Shown here piece after piece: positions 25,158 to 33,343 of a stretch of 64,000 nt of DNA. Within the stretch, counting starts at the first letter, position 1. Each line of letters begins with the position of its first letter. This DNA is from Rhizobium oryzicola (lineage in GTDB: Bacteria; Pseudomonadota; Alphaproteobacteria; Rhizobiales; Rhizobiaceae): positions 114,314 to 178,313 of the forward strand of contig NZ_JAUKWQ010000010.1 of the NCBI RefSeq assembly GCF_030504645.1. The letters run 5' to 3'. The notes beneath the pieces were generated by a model. The model had not been told where the DNA came from. It was given only the letters and a program-made list of their open reading frames with translations, and did not search any database. The position numbers and the translations under genes are program-made.

Positions 25158-27254
25158 TTACCGCGTAAAGCTCTGGGCGTTACCGGCATCCACATTGATG
25201 ATGTTGCCGGTCGACTTGGCTGAAAGATCGGATGCAAGGAAGTAGATGGCTTCCGCGATATCTTCCGGGAAGACGTTCAGCTTCAGCATGGAGCGCTTGC
25301 GGTAATGCTCTTCCAGATCGGTCACCTCGATCTTGGAAGACGCCGCACGTTGTTCGCGCCATTCGCCGTTCCAGATCTTTGAGCCGCGAAGCACCGCGTC
25401 CGGGTTGACGGTATTGACGCGGATGCCGGCCTCTGCGCCTTCCAGCGCAAGGCAACGGGCCAGATGGATTTCCGCAGCCTTGGCCGTGCAATAGGCGGAT
25501 GCATTCGGAGAAGAAGCAAGGCCGTTCTTGGAGGCGACGAAGACCACATTGCCGCCGAGGTTCTGGCGACGGAACAGACGGAAGGCCTCGCGCGACACCA
25601 GAAAATAGCCAGTGGTGAGAATGCTGATGTTCTTGTCCCACATGGCAAGCGTGGTTTCTTCGACCGGAGCGGACGACGCAATACCGGCATTGGAAACCAG
25701 AATATCGACGCCGCCGAATTCCACGCAAGCCTCTGAGAAGGCGGCAGCCACCGCATCTTCCTTCGTCACATCCAGCTGCACGGAGCGGACCGCATCATGG
25801 CTGTAACGCTTGGCGAAATCGGCTTTTGCCGTTCCCAGCGCTTCCGCATCGATATCGGCCAGCACCACGCAGGCGCCTTCCGCCATCAGGCGTTCCGCCG
25901 TTGCGCGACCAATGCCGCCCGCGCCGCCGGTCACGAAGGCCACGCGGCCTGCCAGGCTCTTTGGCTTTGGCATGCGCTGCAGCTTTGCCTCTTCCAGCAG
26001 CCAGTATTCGATATCGAAAGCCTCCTGCTCGGGAAGGCCCTGATACTCGGACACGGTGGACGCGCCGCGCATGACGTTGATGGCGTTGACGTAGAATTCA
26101 CCGGCAATGCGCGCCGTCGCCTTATCCTTGGCAAAGGAGAGCATGCCGACGCCCGGAACCAGGAAGATGACCGGATTGGGATCGCGGATCCTGGGCGAAT
26201 TATCGTGCTTGCAGGCTTCATAATAACGCGTGTAATCGGCGCGATAATCTTCCAGCGCCTTGTCCAGACCGGCGATCACGGTATCGACATCCGGCTTGGC
26301 CGGATCGAAATTGAGGATCAGCGGGCGGATTTTTGTGCGCAGGAAGTGGTCGGGGCAGGAGGTGCCAAGCGCGCCCAGCGGCTTCAGGTTATTGGAATTG
26401 ACGAATTCCAGCACGGCATCCTGATCGTCGAAGTCACCCAGCTTGCGCTCGGCCTTGCCGATGCGGCCGCGAATTTCCGGCATCAGTTTCGCAGCAATCG
26501 CGCGGCGCTGATTGGCAGGCAGGCTTGTCGTCACGGCACCGCCGAAGATGACCTTGCCTTCCGTCTGCGCCGCGAACCACTCGATGGCCTTGTTAATGAT
26601 TTCCAGCGTCAGCTCATAGCATTCCTTGGCGTCATTGGCCCAGGTAAACAGGCCGTGGCTTTCCAGCACCACGCCCTTGGCATTCGGGTTGGTCTTCACG
26701 AAGGCTTCGAGATCGAGACCCAGCTGGAAGCCGGGGCGGCGCCAGGGCAGCCAGCCGATGTCGGCGCCAAAAATCTTCTGCGTCAACTCTTTCGAATTCT
26801 TCGAGGCGGCGATGGCAATGATGGCGTCCGGATGCATATGGTCGACATGTGTGAACGGCACGAAACCATGGAGCGGCGTATCGATGGAAGCAGCACGCGG
26901 GTTCAGGTTGAACGTGCAATGCGGCAGGAAGCCCACCATGCGGTCTTCGTCGTGAACGCCCTGATAGATGCCCTTCAGGGCCTCCAGCTTTTCCTGATAG
27001 AGGGTCGCGAAGCCATCTAGCTTGATGGTGCCGACATCACCGCCAGAGCCCTTGACCCAGAGGACCTGCACCTTCTGGCCGGTCAGCGGATCGGTTTCCA
27101 TGACCTTGGCGGATGTATTGCCGCCACCGTAATTGGTGATGCGCTTATCCGCGCCCAACAGGTTGGAGCGATAAAGCAGCTTGCCGGGCTCATCGAGCTT
27201 GGCGGCGTAAGCATCGTCCCAACGATTTTCGAGAAGGCGGGTTTTGCCCGACAT
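25158..27254 (-). CDS. rhaD: Bifunctional rhamnulose-1-phosphate aldolase / short-chain dehydrogenase
   Basis: A 698-aa fusion. Residues 1 to about 410 are a class II aldolase (YGGGNTSAKVMETDPLTG, WVKGSGGDVGTIKLDGF, FVPFTHVDHMHPDAIIAIAA, VVLESHGLFTW; zinc histidines present). It cleaves rhamnulose-1-phosphate to dihydroxyacetone phosphate and lactaldehyde. From about 435 on is an SDR (FVTGGAGGIGRATAERL, catalytic Ser in FVASKNG and Tyr/Lys in YCTAKAA) that oxidises lactaldehyde. This fusion is characteristic of rhizobial rhaD. Its promoter shares an operator with rhaR; rhaI follows. Confidence 0.93.
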   Translation of the reverse strand: MSGKTRLLENRWDDAYAAKLDEPGKLLYRSNLLGADKRITNYGGGNTSAKVMETDPLTGQKVQVLWVKGSGGDVGTIKLDGFATLYQEKLEALKGIYQGVHDEDRMVGFLPHCTFNLNPRAASIDTPLHGFVPFTHVDHMHPDAIIAIAASKNSKELTQKIFGADIGWLPWRRPGFQLGLDLEAFVKTNPNAKGVVLESHGLFTWANDAKECYELTLEIINKAIEWFAAQTEGKVIFGGAVTTSLPANQRRAIAAKLMPEIRGRIGKAERKLGDFDDQDAVLEFVNSNNLKPLGALGTSCPDHFLRTKIRPLILNFDPAKPDVDTVIAGLDKALEDYRADYTRYYEACKHDNSPRIRDPNPVIFLVPGVGMLSFAKDKATARIAGEFYVNAINVMRGASTVSEYQGLPEQEAFDIEYWLLEEAKLQRMPKPKSLAGRVAFVTGGAGGIGRATAERLMAEGACVVLADIDAEALGTAKADFAKRYSHDAVRSVQLDVTKEDAVAAAFSEACVEFGGVDILVSNAGIASSAPVEETTLAMWDKNISILTTGYFLVSREAFRLFRRQNLGGNVVFVASKNGLASSPNASAYCTAKAAEIHLARCLALEGAEAGIRVNTVNPDAVLRGSKIWNGEWREQRAASSKIEVTDLEEHYRKRSMLKLNVFPEDIAEAIYFLASDLSAKSTGNIINVDAGNAQSFTR

Positions 27255-27342
27255 GGAACAGTCCTCCCAAGTGTTCGTGCGCTGCGCGGTTTGCCGCGAA
27301 GCATCTCCTTGGGTTGAGGATATCGCGCATGGTTGCGCCCTT

Positions 27343-27415
27343 TGTCAATCATAAACGATCATGACCACGCATTGTGCGCTGCAATATAATCTTTTTTGAT
27401 CGTTTATGATTGACA
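27343..27415. promoter_or_regulatory. Symmetric RhaR operator with divergent rhaD and rhaR promoters
   Basis: A perfect 19-bp inverted repeat: TGTCAATCATAAACGATCA at 27343-27361 and its reverse complement at 27397-27415, 35 bp apart. Each arm contains TTGACA reading outward. Leftward, TTGACA-N17-CGATAT fits the rhaD promoter; rightward, TTGACA-N17-ATAAAT fits the rhaR promoter. The operator therefore covers both -35 boxes. The repeat is seen directly; binding by the DeoR-type RhaR is inferred. Confidence 0.75.
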
Positions 27416-27455
27416 TGATCAAGTTGTTAAGAATAAATCGAAGCAGGAGGACCCT

Positions 27456-28268
27456 ATGCACGAACGCGAACGCCATCGCATTATCTTGAGCGCCATTCAG
27501 GAAAAGCCTGTGGTGACCGTGCAGGATATTGCCGAGCTGACCGAGGCTTCCGAGGCGACGATCCGGCGCGATATTGCGGCTTTGCATGTGCAGGGAAAGC
27601 TTCGGCGTGTGCGGGGCGGGGCAGAGGCCGTGCATCCACCGCAACAGGGCAATCTGGCAGCGCGTCCGTTCCGAGTATCCGAATCGGTCAATATCGACAA
27701 GAAACGCGCAATTGCGCGCGCCGCCGTGGAGCTTTGCGAGGAAGGCGATTCGATCATCATCAACGGCGGCACGACCACTTTCCAGATGGTGCATTTCATG
27801 TCGGCGCGCCGCCTGCAGGTGATGACGAATTCCTTCGCTATTGCCGAACATCTGGTCAAGCATTCGAAGTGCACGGTTTCCGTGCCAGGTGGCGCGATCT
27901 ATCGCGACCAGAGCCTGATCCTGTCGCCGTTCGAAAATGATGCGATCCGAAATTTCTATGCACGGCGCATGTTCATCGGGGCTCAAGGGATTTCGGCGCA
28001 TGGCGTCATGGAGCCAGATGCGCTGGTCATCCAGAGCGAGCAACGCCTGATGCGCCAGGCGGACGAGCTGATCGTGATGGTCGATTCGAGCAAGTTCAAT
28101 CGCCGCTCCAGCATGATCCTGTGTCCGCTTGAGAATGTCTCGACCATCATCACCGATGATGGCGTCTCGGAAGAGGCTGTCGCCATGCTGGAAGGGGCGG
28201 GCGTGAAGGTTTTGACGGTGAAGCCGATGGCCTCACCCGTCAAGGAGGATGCTTCCTCCGTCGCGTGA
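27456..28268 (+). CDS. rhaR: DeoR-family transcriptional repressor of the rhamnose locus
   Basis: A 270-aa regulator. It has an N-terminal helix-turn-helix (RERHRIILSAIQEKP, then TVQDIAELTEASEATIRRDI) and a C-terminal sugar-phosphate sensor domain of the DeoR/RpiA-like fold (DSIIINGGTTTFQMVHFM; later IVMVDSSKFNRRSSMILCPL). GCAGGAGG precedes the ATG. It is divergent from rhaD and directly followed by the transporter genes, as in the R. leguminosarum rhamnose locus where RhaR represses in the absence of rhamnose. The arrangement with the symmetric operator suggests that it also represses itself. Confidence 0.92.
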   Translation: MHERERHRIILSAIQEKPVVTVQDIAELTEASEATIRRDIAALHVQGKLRRVRGGAEAVHPPQQGNLAARPFRVSESVNIDKKRAIARAAVELCEEGDSIIINGGTTTFQMVHFMSARRLQVMTNSFAIAEHLVKHSKCTVSVPGGAIYRDQSLILSPFENDAIRNFYARRMFIGAQGISAHGVMEPDALVIQSEQRLMRQADELIVMVDSSKFNRRSSMILCPLENVSTIITDDGVSEEAVAMLEGAGVKVLTVKPMASPVKEDASSVA

Positions 28269-28321
28269 GAGGCGTGGCCGAGGAAGGGGAGAACGTTCAT
28301 TTACTTTGGGAGGAGTGAAAC

Positions 28322-29326
28322 ATGAAACTGACAAGACGTCATTTCGGTGCAGCAGCCATGGCGCTGGCCGCATCGGTTTCCATGGCCAGCATGGCATCTG
28401 CAGCGGATGTCAAAATCGCGCTGGTCGTCAAGTCGCTCGGCAACGGCTTCTTTGAAGCCGCCAACAAGGGCGCGGAAGAAGCTGCCAAGGAACTTGGCGG
28501 CGTGAAAATCATCTATACCGGCCCGACCACCACGACGGCGGAAGGCCAGATCGAAGTCATCAACTCGCTGATCGCGCAAGGCGTCGATGCCATCGCCATC
28601 TCCGCCAACGATCCGGATGCTGTCGTTCCGGCGCTTAAGAAGGCTGCCCAGCGCGGCATCAAGGTCATCTCCTGGGATTCGGGCGTGGCACCTGCTGGCC
28701 GCATCATGCACCTCAACCCGTCTTCCAACGAGCTAATCGGCAAGATGTGTCTGACGCTTGCGAAGAACCATCTGCCTGACGGTAAGGGCGATTTCGCGAT
28801 CCTCTCGGCTACCACCACGTCCACGAACCAGAATACATGGATCGCGGAAATGAAGAAGCAGCTGAAGGATTTCCCGGGCCTCAACCTCGCCACGACGGTC
28901 TATGGTGACGACCTCGCCGACAAGAGCTACCGCGAAGCGCAGGGCCTCCTGAAGTCGCAGCCGAATGTGAAGGTTATCGTTGCGCCGACGACGGTTGGCG
29001 TTCTTGCTGCCTCGCAGGCCGTGAAGGATGCCGGCAAGATCGGTCAGGTCTATGTCACCGGTCTTGGTCTTCCGTCCGAAATGGCGGGCGCCATCAAGTC
29101 GGGTGCGACGAAGGAATTCGCCATCTGGAACCCGATCGATCTCGGCTATTCCGCAACGCAGATCGCCTATCACCTCGTCAAGGGTGATGCGACCGGCAAG
29201 CCGGGCAGCGAGATCAAGGCGGGCCGCATGGGCTCCATCAAGATCGGCGAGAATGGTGAAGCCGCAATGGCCGATCCATTCGTCTACAATGCGAAGAATA
29301 TTGATCAGTTCTCGAAGATCTTCTGA
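28322..29326 (+). CDS. rhaS: Rhamnose ABC transporter substrate-binding protein
   Basis: A 334-aa periplasmic binding protein of the RbsB/LsrB type. The signal peptide is MKLTRRHFGAAAMALAASVS, ending near ASAADVK. The mature domain begins KIALVVKSLGNGFFEAANKG and contains AQGVDAIAISANDPDAV, KVISWDSGVAPAGRIMHL and the hinge-side VYVTGLGLPSEMAGAIKSG. It delivers rhamnose to the RhaTPQ complex. GGGAGGAG precedes the ATG, 54 bp after rhaR. A RIME-like repeat separates it from rhaT. Confidence 0.93.
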   Translation: MKLTRRHFGAAAMALAASVSMASMASAADVKIALVVKSLGNGFFEAANKGAEEAAKELGGVKIIYTGPTTTTAEGQIEVINSLIAQGVDAIAISANDPDAVVPALKKAAQRGIKVISWDSGVAPAGRIMHLNPSSNELIGKMCLTLAKNHLPDGKGDFAILSATTTSTNQNTWIAEMKKQLKDFPGLNLATTVYGDDLADKSYREAQGLLKSQPNVKVIVAPTTVGVLAASQAVKDAGKIGQVYVTGLGLPSEMAGAIKSGATKEFAIWNPIDLGYSATQIAYHLVKGDATGKPGSEIKAGRMGSIKIGENGEAAMADPFVYNAKNIDQFSKIF

Positions 29327-29344
29327 TCCTCACGTTGTGAAATT

Positions 29345-29474
29345 CCCTCTCTGGCCTGCCGGCCATCTCCCCCACAAGGGGGGAGAACACTCGCGGCATC
29401 ATTCAGTGATATGCCGTGAGGGCGCGGCAGGTTAGCCCCTCCCCCTTGTGGGGAGGGGTTGGGGAGGGGCTTTG
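29345..29474. repeat. RIME-like repeat between rhaS and rhaT
   Basis: It contains CCTCTCTGGCCTGCCGGCC next to ATCTCCCCCACAAGGGGGG, then an inverted GC-rich arm CCCCTCCCCCTTGTGGGGAG followed by GGGTTGGGGAGGGGC. The left half is close to the repeat at 24941. It can form strong stem-loops and may damp transcription from the highly expressed binding-protein gene into the transporter genes. Confidence 0.7.
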
Positions 29475-29487
29475 GATATAATCAACA

Positions 29488-31020
29488 ATGAATGCTGTCG
29501 CACCCATGATTATGACCACGCCGCTGGCTGCTGAGACGCCCATTCTGGAAATGCGCGGCATCAGCCAGATTTTTCCGGGCGTGAAGGCGCTGGATCAAGT
29601 CTCCATCAGCCTCTATCCAGGTGAGGTGACGGCGCTGATCGGTGAAAACGGCGCGGGCAAATCCACGCTCGTCAAAATTTTGACCGGCATCTACCGGCCG
29701 ACCGAAGGCGAGATCCTGTTGGATGGCCAGCCGGTACAGTTCCCCAGCGCTCAAGCTGCCATCGATGCGGGCGTTACAGCAATCCATCAGGAAACCGTGC
29801 TGTTCGATGAGCTGACGGTGGGGGAAAACATCTTCCTCGGTCACGCGCCGCGCACTCGCTTCCGCACGATCGACTGGCGCACCATCAACGCCCGTTCGCG
29901 GGAACTGTTGCAGCAGCTGGAAAGCGATATCGACCCGACCATCCGGCTCAAAGACCTGTCGATTGCCCAGCGGCATCTGGTGGCGATTGCCCGGGCCCTG
30001 TCGGTCGAAGCGCGCATCGTCATCATGGATGAGCCGACGGCAGCCTTGTCCCGCAAGGAAATCGATGACCTCTTCCGCATCGTGCAAGGCTTGAAGCGGC
30101 AGGGCAAGGCAATCCTCTTCATCAGCCACAAATTCGATGAACTCTATGAAATTGCAGAGAACTTTGCCGTCTTCCGCGATGGCAAGGCGGTGGGCCATGG
30201 CCGCTTGAAGGAAACGCCGCAAGGCGAAATCGTGCGCCTGATGGTGGGCCGCGATGTGCATGACGTTTTCCCAAAGGTGGAAGCGCAGATTGGACCGGCG
30301 GTTCTCTCCGTTCAAGGCTACAGCCACCCGACGGAGTTTCGCGATATCTCGTTTGAGCTGAAGCGCGGCGAAATCCTTGGTGTTTACGGGCTCATCGGTG
30401 CCGGTCGTTCGGAGCTTTGCCAATCGCTGTTTGGCATTACGCGCCCCTCGGCGGGTCGCCTGACCCTCGAAGGTCAGTCAGTCGAGATTCGTACCGCGCA
30501 GGATGCGATTGCGGCGGGCATTGTCTATGTGCCGGAAGAGCGCGGCCGCCACGGCCTGGCGCTGCCCATGCCGATCTACCAGAACATGACGCTGCCATCG
30601 CTGGCAAAAACCTCTCGGTCCGGTTTCCTGAAGGCGGCGAACGAGTTGAAGCTGGCGCGGCAATATGCGGAGCGGCTGGATCTGCGCGCCGCCGCTTTGT
30701 CGGTGCCGGTCGGCACGCTCTCCGGCGGTAACCAGCAGAAGGTTGTCATCGGCAAGTGGCTGGCAACGCAGCCGAAGGTCATCATTCTCGATGAACCGAC
30801 AAAGGGCATCGATATCGGCTCCAAGGCCGCGGTGCACGGCTTCATTTCCGAACTTGCCTCCCAAGGCCTGTCGATCATCATGGTCTCGTCCGAACTGCCG
30901 GAAGTGCTCGGCATGTCGGATCGGATCATGGTGATGCGCGAGGGGCTGATGGCGGGGCTTTACGACCGGTCGGAGGCGACGGCGGAGACGCTGGTGCGCG
31001 CCGCGACCGGCAATGCGTGA
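29488..31020 (+). CDS. rhaT: Rhamnose ABC transporter ATP-binding protein (duplicated ATPase)
   Basis: A 510-aa protein with two ATPase domains, as in RbsA/MglA. The first has Walker A GENGAGKSTLVKIL (about 53) and Walker B ARIVIMDEPTAALSRKE. The second has the degenerate Walker A GLIGAGRSELCQSLFG (about 300), a strong signature TLSGGNQQKVVIGKWL and Walker B VIILDEPTKGIDIG. It powers rhamnose import with the permeases RhaP and RhaQ. The stop is followed within ten bases by rhaP. Confidence 0.94.
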   Translation: MNAVAPMIMTTPLAAETPILEMRGISQIFPGVKALDQVSISLYPGEVTALIGENGAGKSTLVKILTGIYRPTEGEILLDGQPVQFPSAQAAIDAGVTAIHQETVLFDELTVGENIFLGHAPRTRFRTIDWRTINARSRELLQQLESDIDPTIRLKDLSIAQRHLVAIARALSVEARIVIMDEPTAALSRKEIDDLFRIVQGLKRQGKAILFISHKFDELYEIAENFAVFRDGKAVGHGRLKETPQGEIVRLMVGRDVHDVFPKVEAQIGPAVLSVQGYSHPTEFRDISFELKRGEILGVYGLIGAGRSELCQSLFGITRPSAGRLTLEGQSVEIRTAQDAIAAGIVYVPEERGRHGLALPMPIYQNMTLPSLAKTSRSGFLKAANELKLARQYAERLDLRAAALSVPVGTLSGGNQQKVVIGKWLATQPKVIILDEPTKGIDIGSKAAVHGFISELASQGLSIIMVSSELPEVLGMSDRIMVMREGLMAGLYDRSEATAETLVRAATGNA

Positions 31021-31029
31021 GTGCGCTTC

Positions 31030-32019
31030 ATGACGAAACTTCTCAAAAGCCGCGAACTGCTTCTGTCCGGCATCATTGTGTTGATGATCGCGGGCTTTGC
31101 CACGCGAGCGCAGGGCTTTGCCGAACCCGGCAATCTCGTGAATATCTTCAACGATACGTCGATCCTGATCATTCTGGCGCTCGCGCAGATGACGGTGATC
31201 CTGACGAAATCCATCGATCTGTCGGTGGCCGCCAATCTCGCCTTCACCGGCATGGCGGTTGCCATGACGAACGCAGCCTTTCCCGATCTGCCCCTGGTGC
31301 TGCTCATCGTGATGGCGCTTGGCATTGGAGCCTTTCTGGGATCGATCAACGGGTTCCTTGTCTGGATTTTGCAGATACCGCCGATTGTCGTGACGCTCGG
31401 CACGCTGACCATCTATCGCGGCATGGCCTTTGTCTTGTCCGGCGGCGCCTGGGTGAACGCGCATCAGATGACCCCGACCTTCCTCAATGTGCCGCGCACG
31501 CCCTTTCTCGGACTTCCCATTCTGTCGTGGGTCGCCATTGCGGTGGTGCTTGGCATGGGCTTTCTGTTGACGCGTACGCCCTTCGGCCGCTCAGCCTATG
31601 CTTCCGGCGGCAATCCGGTCGCGGCCGTCTATGCGGGCATCGATATCGGCCGCACGCGCTTCTTTGCCTTCGTGCTGTCGGGGGCGATGGCGGGCCTTTG
31701 CAGTTATCTCTGGGTCTCTCGCTATGCGGTGGCCTATGTCGACATCGCCAATGGCTTTGAGCTGGATAGTGTCGCGGCCTGCGTGATTGGCGGCATTTCC
31801 ATTGCGGGCGGCATCGGTTCCGTGGCCGGTGCTGTGCTGGGGTCGCTCTTCCTCGGCGTCATCAAGAATGCATTGCCGGTGATTGGGATTTCACCTTTCG
31901 CCCAGATGGCGATCTCGGGCGTGGTCATCATTCTCGCCGTTGTCTTCAATGCCCGCGCGGAAGCCAAGAAGGGCCGTATCATCCTGCGCAACCGTGCTAC
32001 CCACGAGGCGACCGCATGA
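31030..32019 (+). CDS. rhaP: Rhamnose ABC transporter permease 1
   Basis: A 329-aa membrane protein of the RbsC/AraH family with about nine to ten hydrophobic segments. ILTKSIDLSVAANLAFTGMA near residue 60 and the ATPase-contact region YASGGNPVAAVYAGIDIG are typical. I chose ATG 31030; a GTG at 31021, directly behind the rhaT stop, would add three residues. The 3' end overlaps rhaQ by four bases. It pairs with RhaQ to form the heteromeric channel. Confidence 0.92.
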   Translation: MTKLLKSRELLLSGIIVLMIAGFATRAQGFAEPGNLVNIFNDTSILIILALAQMTVILTKSIDLSVAANLAFTGMAVAMTNAAFPDLPLVLLIVMALGIGAFLGSINGFLVWILQIPPIVVTLGTLTIYRGMAFVLSGGAWVNAHQMTPTFLNVPRTPFLGLPILSWVAIAVVLGMGFLLTRTPFGRSAYASGGNPVAAVYAGIDIGRTRFFAFVLSGAMAGLCSYLWVSRYAVAYVDIANGFELDSVAACVIGGISIAGGIGSVAGAVLGSLFLGVIKNALPVIGISPFAQMAISGVVIILAVVFNARAEAKKGRIILRNRATHEATA

Positions 32020-33026
32020 GCGACGTCAACGCAAACGCTACCCGCCGCGTCATTCCAGATCGTCTCGGAACGCCCGTCACCCGCATTCTCGCCAGCTGGG
32101 AAGTGCTGCTGTTCGGCGTGGCGGTACTGATCTTCATCGCCAATTCGCTGGCCTCACCCTACTTTCTCGATGCGTATAATCTGTCGGACGCGACCTTCAA
32201 CTTCACCGAAAAGGCGATGATCGCCTTTGCCATGGCGCTTCTGATCATCGCCGGCGAAATCGATCTGTCGGTCGCTGCCATCATCGCGCTGGCCTCGACG
32301 GCCATGGGCGCGGCGGCGCAGGCTGGCGTCGGCACAGCGGGGTTGGTTGCCATCGGGATCGGCGTCGGTGTTCTCTGTGGCGCGTTCAACGGCACGCTGG
32401 TCTCCGTGCTGAAACTGCCGTCCATTGTGGTTACCATCGGCACGATGAGCCTGTTTCGCGGCATTTCCTACATCGTGCTGGGCGATAAGGCCTATGGCGG
32501 CTATCCGGAAAGTTTTGCCTATTTCGGCCAGGGCTATTTGTTCTGGGTGTTTTCGTTCGAGTTCGGCCTTTTCCTGCTCTGTGCCGCCGTGTTTGCGGTG
32601 CTGCTACATGCCACGAATTTCGGCCGTCAGGTCTATGTGATCGGCAATAACGATTTTGCGGCACGCTTTTCCGGCGTGCCGGTAGAGCGGGTAAAATTCA
32701 TCCTCTTCCTGCTGACGGGTCTGATGAGCGGTATCGCGAGCGTCTGCCTCACCTCACGACTTGGCTCGACGCGGCCTTCCATCGCGCAAGGCTGGGAGCT
32801 GGAAGTGGTGACCATGGTCGTGCTCGGCGGCGTCTCCATTCTGGGTGGCGCAGGTACGATTGCGGGTGTCGTCATCGCCGCCTTCGTCATGGGTCTCGTC
32901 ACCTTCGGTCTGGGGCTGCTTAACGTGCCAGGCATTGTGATGTCGATCTTCGTTGGCCTTCTTCTTATCATCACCATTGCGCTCCCCATTCTGGCGCGTC
33001 GCATCAAACAGGCATCCAGGTCATGA
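32016..33026 (+). CDS. rhaQ: Rhamnose ABC transporter permease 2
   Basis: A 336-aa RbsC-family permease, paralogous to rhaP. Landmarks are AGEIDLSVAAIIALASTAMG, VTIGTMSLFRGISYIVLGD and YVIGNNDFAARFSGVPVERV (EAA-like ATPase contact). It starts within the rhaP stop and ends within the rhaU start (ATGA at both junctions), which points to tight translational coupling through the operon. Confidence 0.92.
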   Translation: MSDVNANATRRVIPDRLGTPVTRILASWEVLLFGVAVLIFIANSLASPYFLDAYNLSDATFNFTEKAMIAFAMALLIIAGEIDLSVAAIIALASTAMGAAAQAGVGTAGLVAIGIGVGVLCGAFNGTLVSVLKLPSIVVTIGTMSLFRGISYIVLGDKAYGGYPESFAYFGQGYLFWVFSFEFGLFLLCAAVFAVLLHATNFGRQVYVIGNNDFAARFSGVPVERVKFILFLLTGLMSGIASVCLTSRLGSTRPSIAQGWELEVVTMVVLGGVSILGGAGTIAGVVIAAFVMGLVTFGLGLLNVPGIVMSIFVGLLLIITIALPILARRIKQASRS

Positions 33027-33343
33027 CGCTCGAAAAACACGCTTTCAAGATGAAGCTGAACCCCGGCATGCAGGCTGAATACAAAAAACGGCATGACGAG
33101 ATCTGGCCGGAACTGGTGGAGCTACTGCATCAGGCGGGGGTCCGCGATTATTCCATACATCTCGATCCGGAAACGAACGTCCTGTTTGGCGTGCTGACGC
33201 GTCCTACGGATCACGGCATGGCCAGCCTGCCGGAACATCCGGTCATGAAACGCTGGTGGGCGCATATGGCTGATATCATGGAGTCGAACCCGGATAATTC
33301 GCCTGTCGCCATCGACCTCGTGCCCGTCTTCTACATGCCATGA
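33023..33343 (+). CDS. rhaU: L-rhamnose mutarotase
   Basis: A 106-aa ferredoxin-like fold protein (RhaM/RhaU family) that interconverts alpha and beta anomers of L-rhamnose. Typical segments are MKLNPGMQAEYKKRHDEIWP at the N-terminus, a central ILDPET-like strand (SIHLDPETNVLFGVL) and RWWAHMADIM near the C-terminus. It overlaps both neighbours by four bases. Confidence 0.92.
   Translation: MTLEKHAFKMKLNPGMQAEYKKRHDEIWPELVELLHQAGVRDYSIHLDPETNVLFGVLTRPTDHGMASLPEHPVMKRWWAHMADIMESNPDNSPVAIDLVPVFYMP

Noticed and set aside
24894..25245. Short frames across the repeat between rhaD and rhaI
   Set aside because: They arise from the GC-rich palindrome and have no translation signals.
25797..27020. 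A 407-codon plus-strand frame inside rhaD
   Set aside because: An antisense shadow of a well-recognised bifunctional rhaD; no translation signals.
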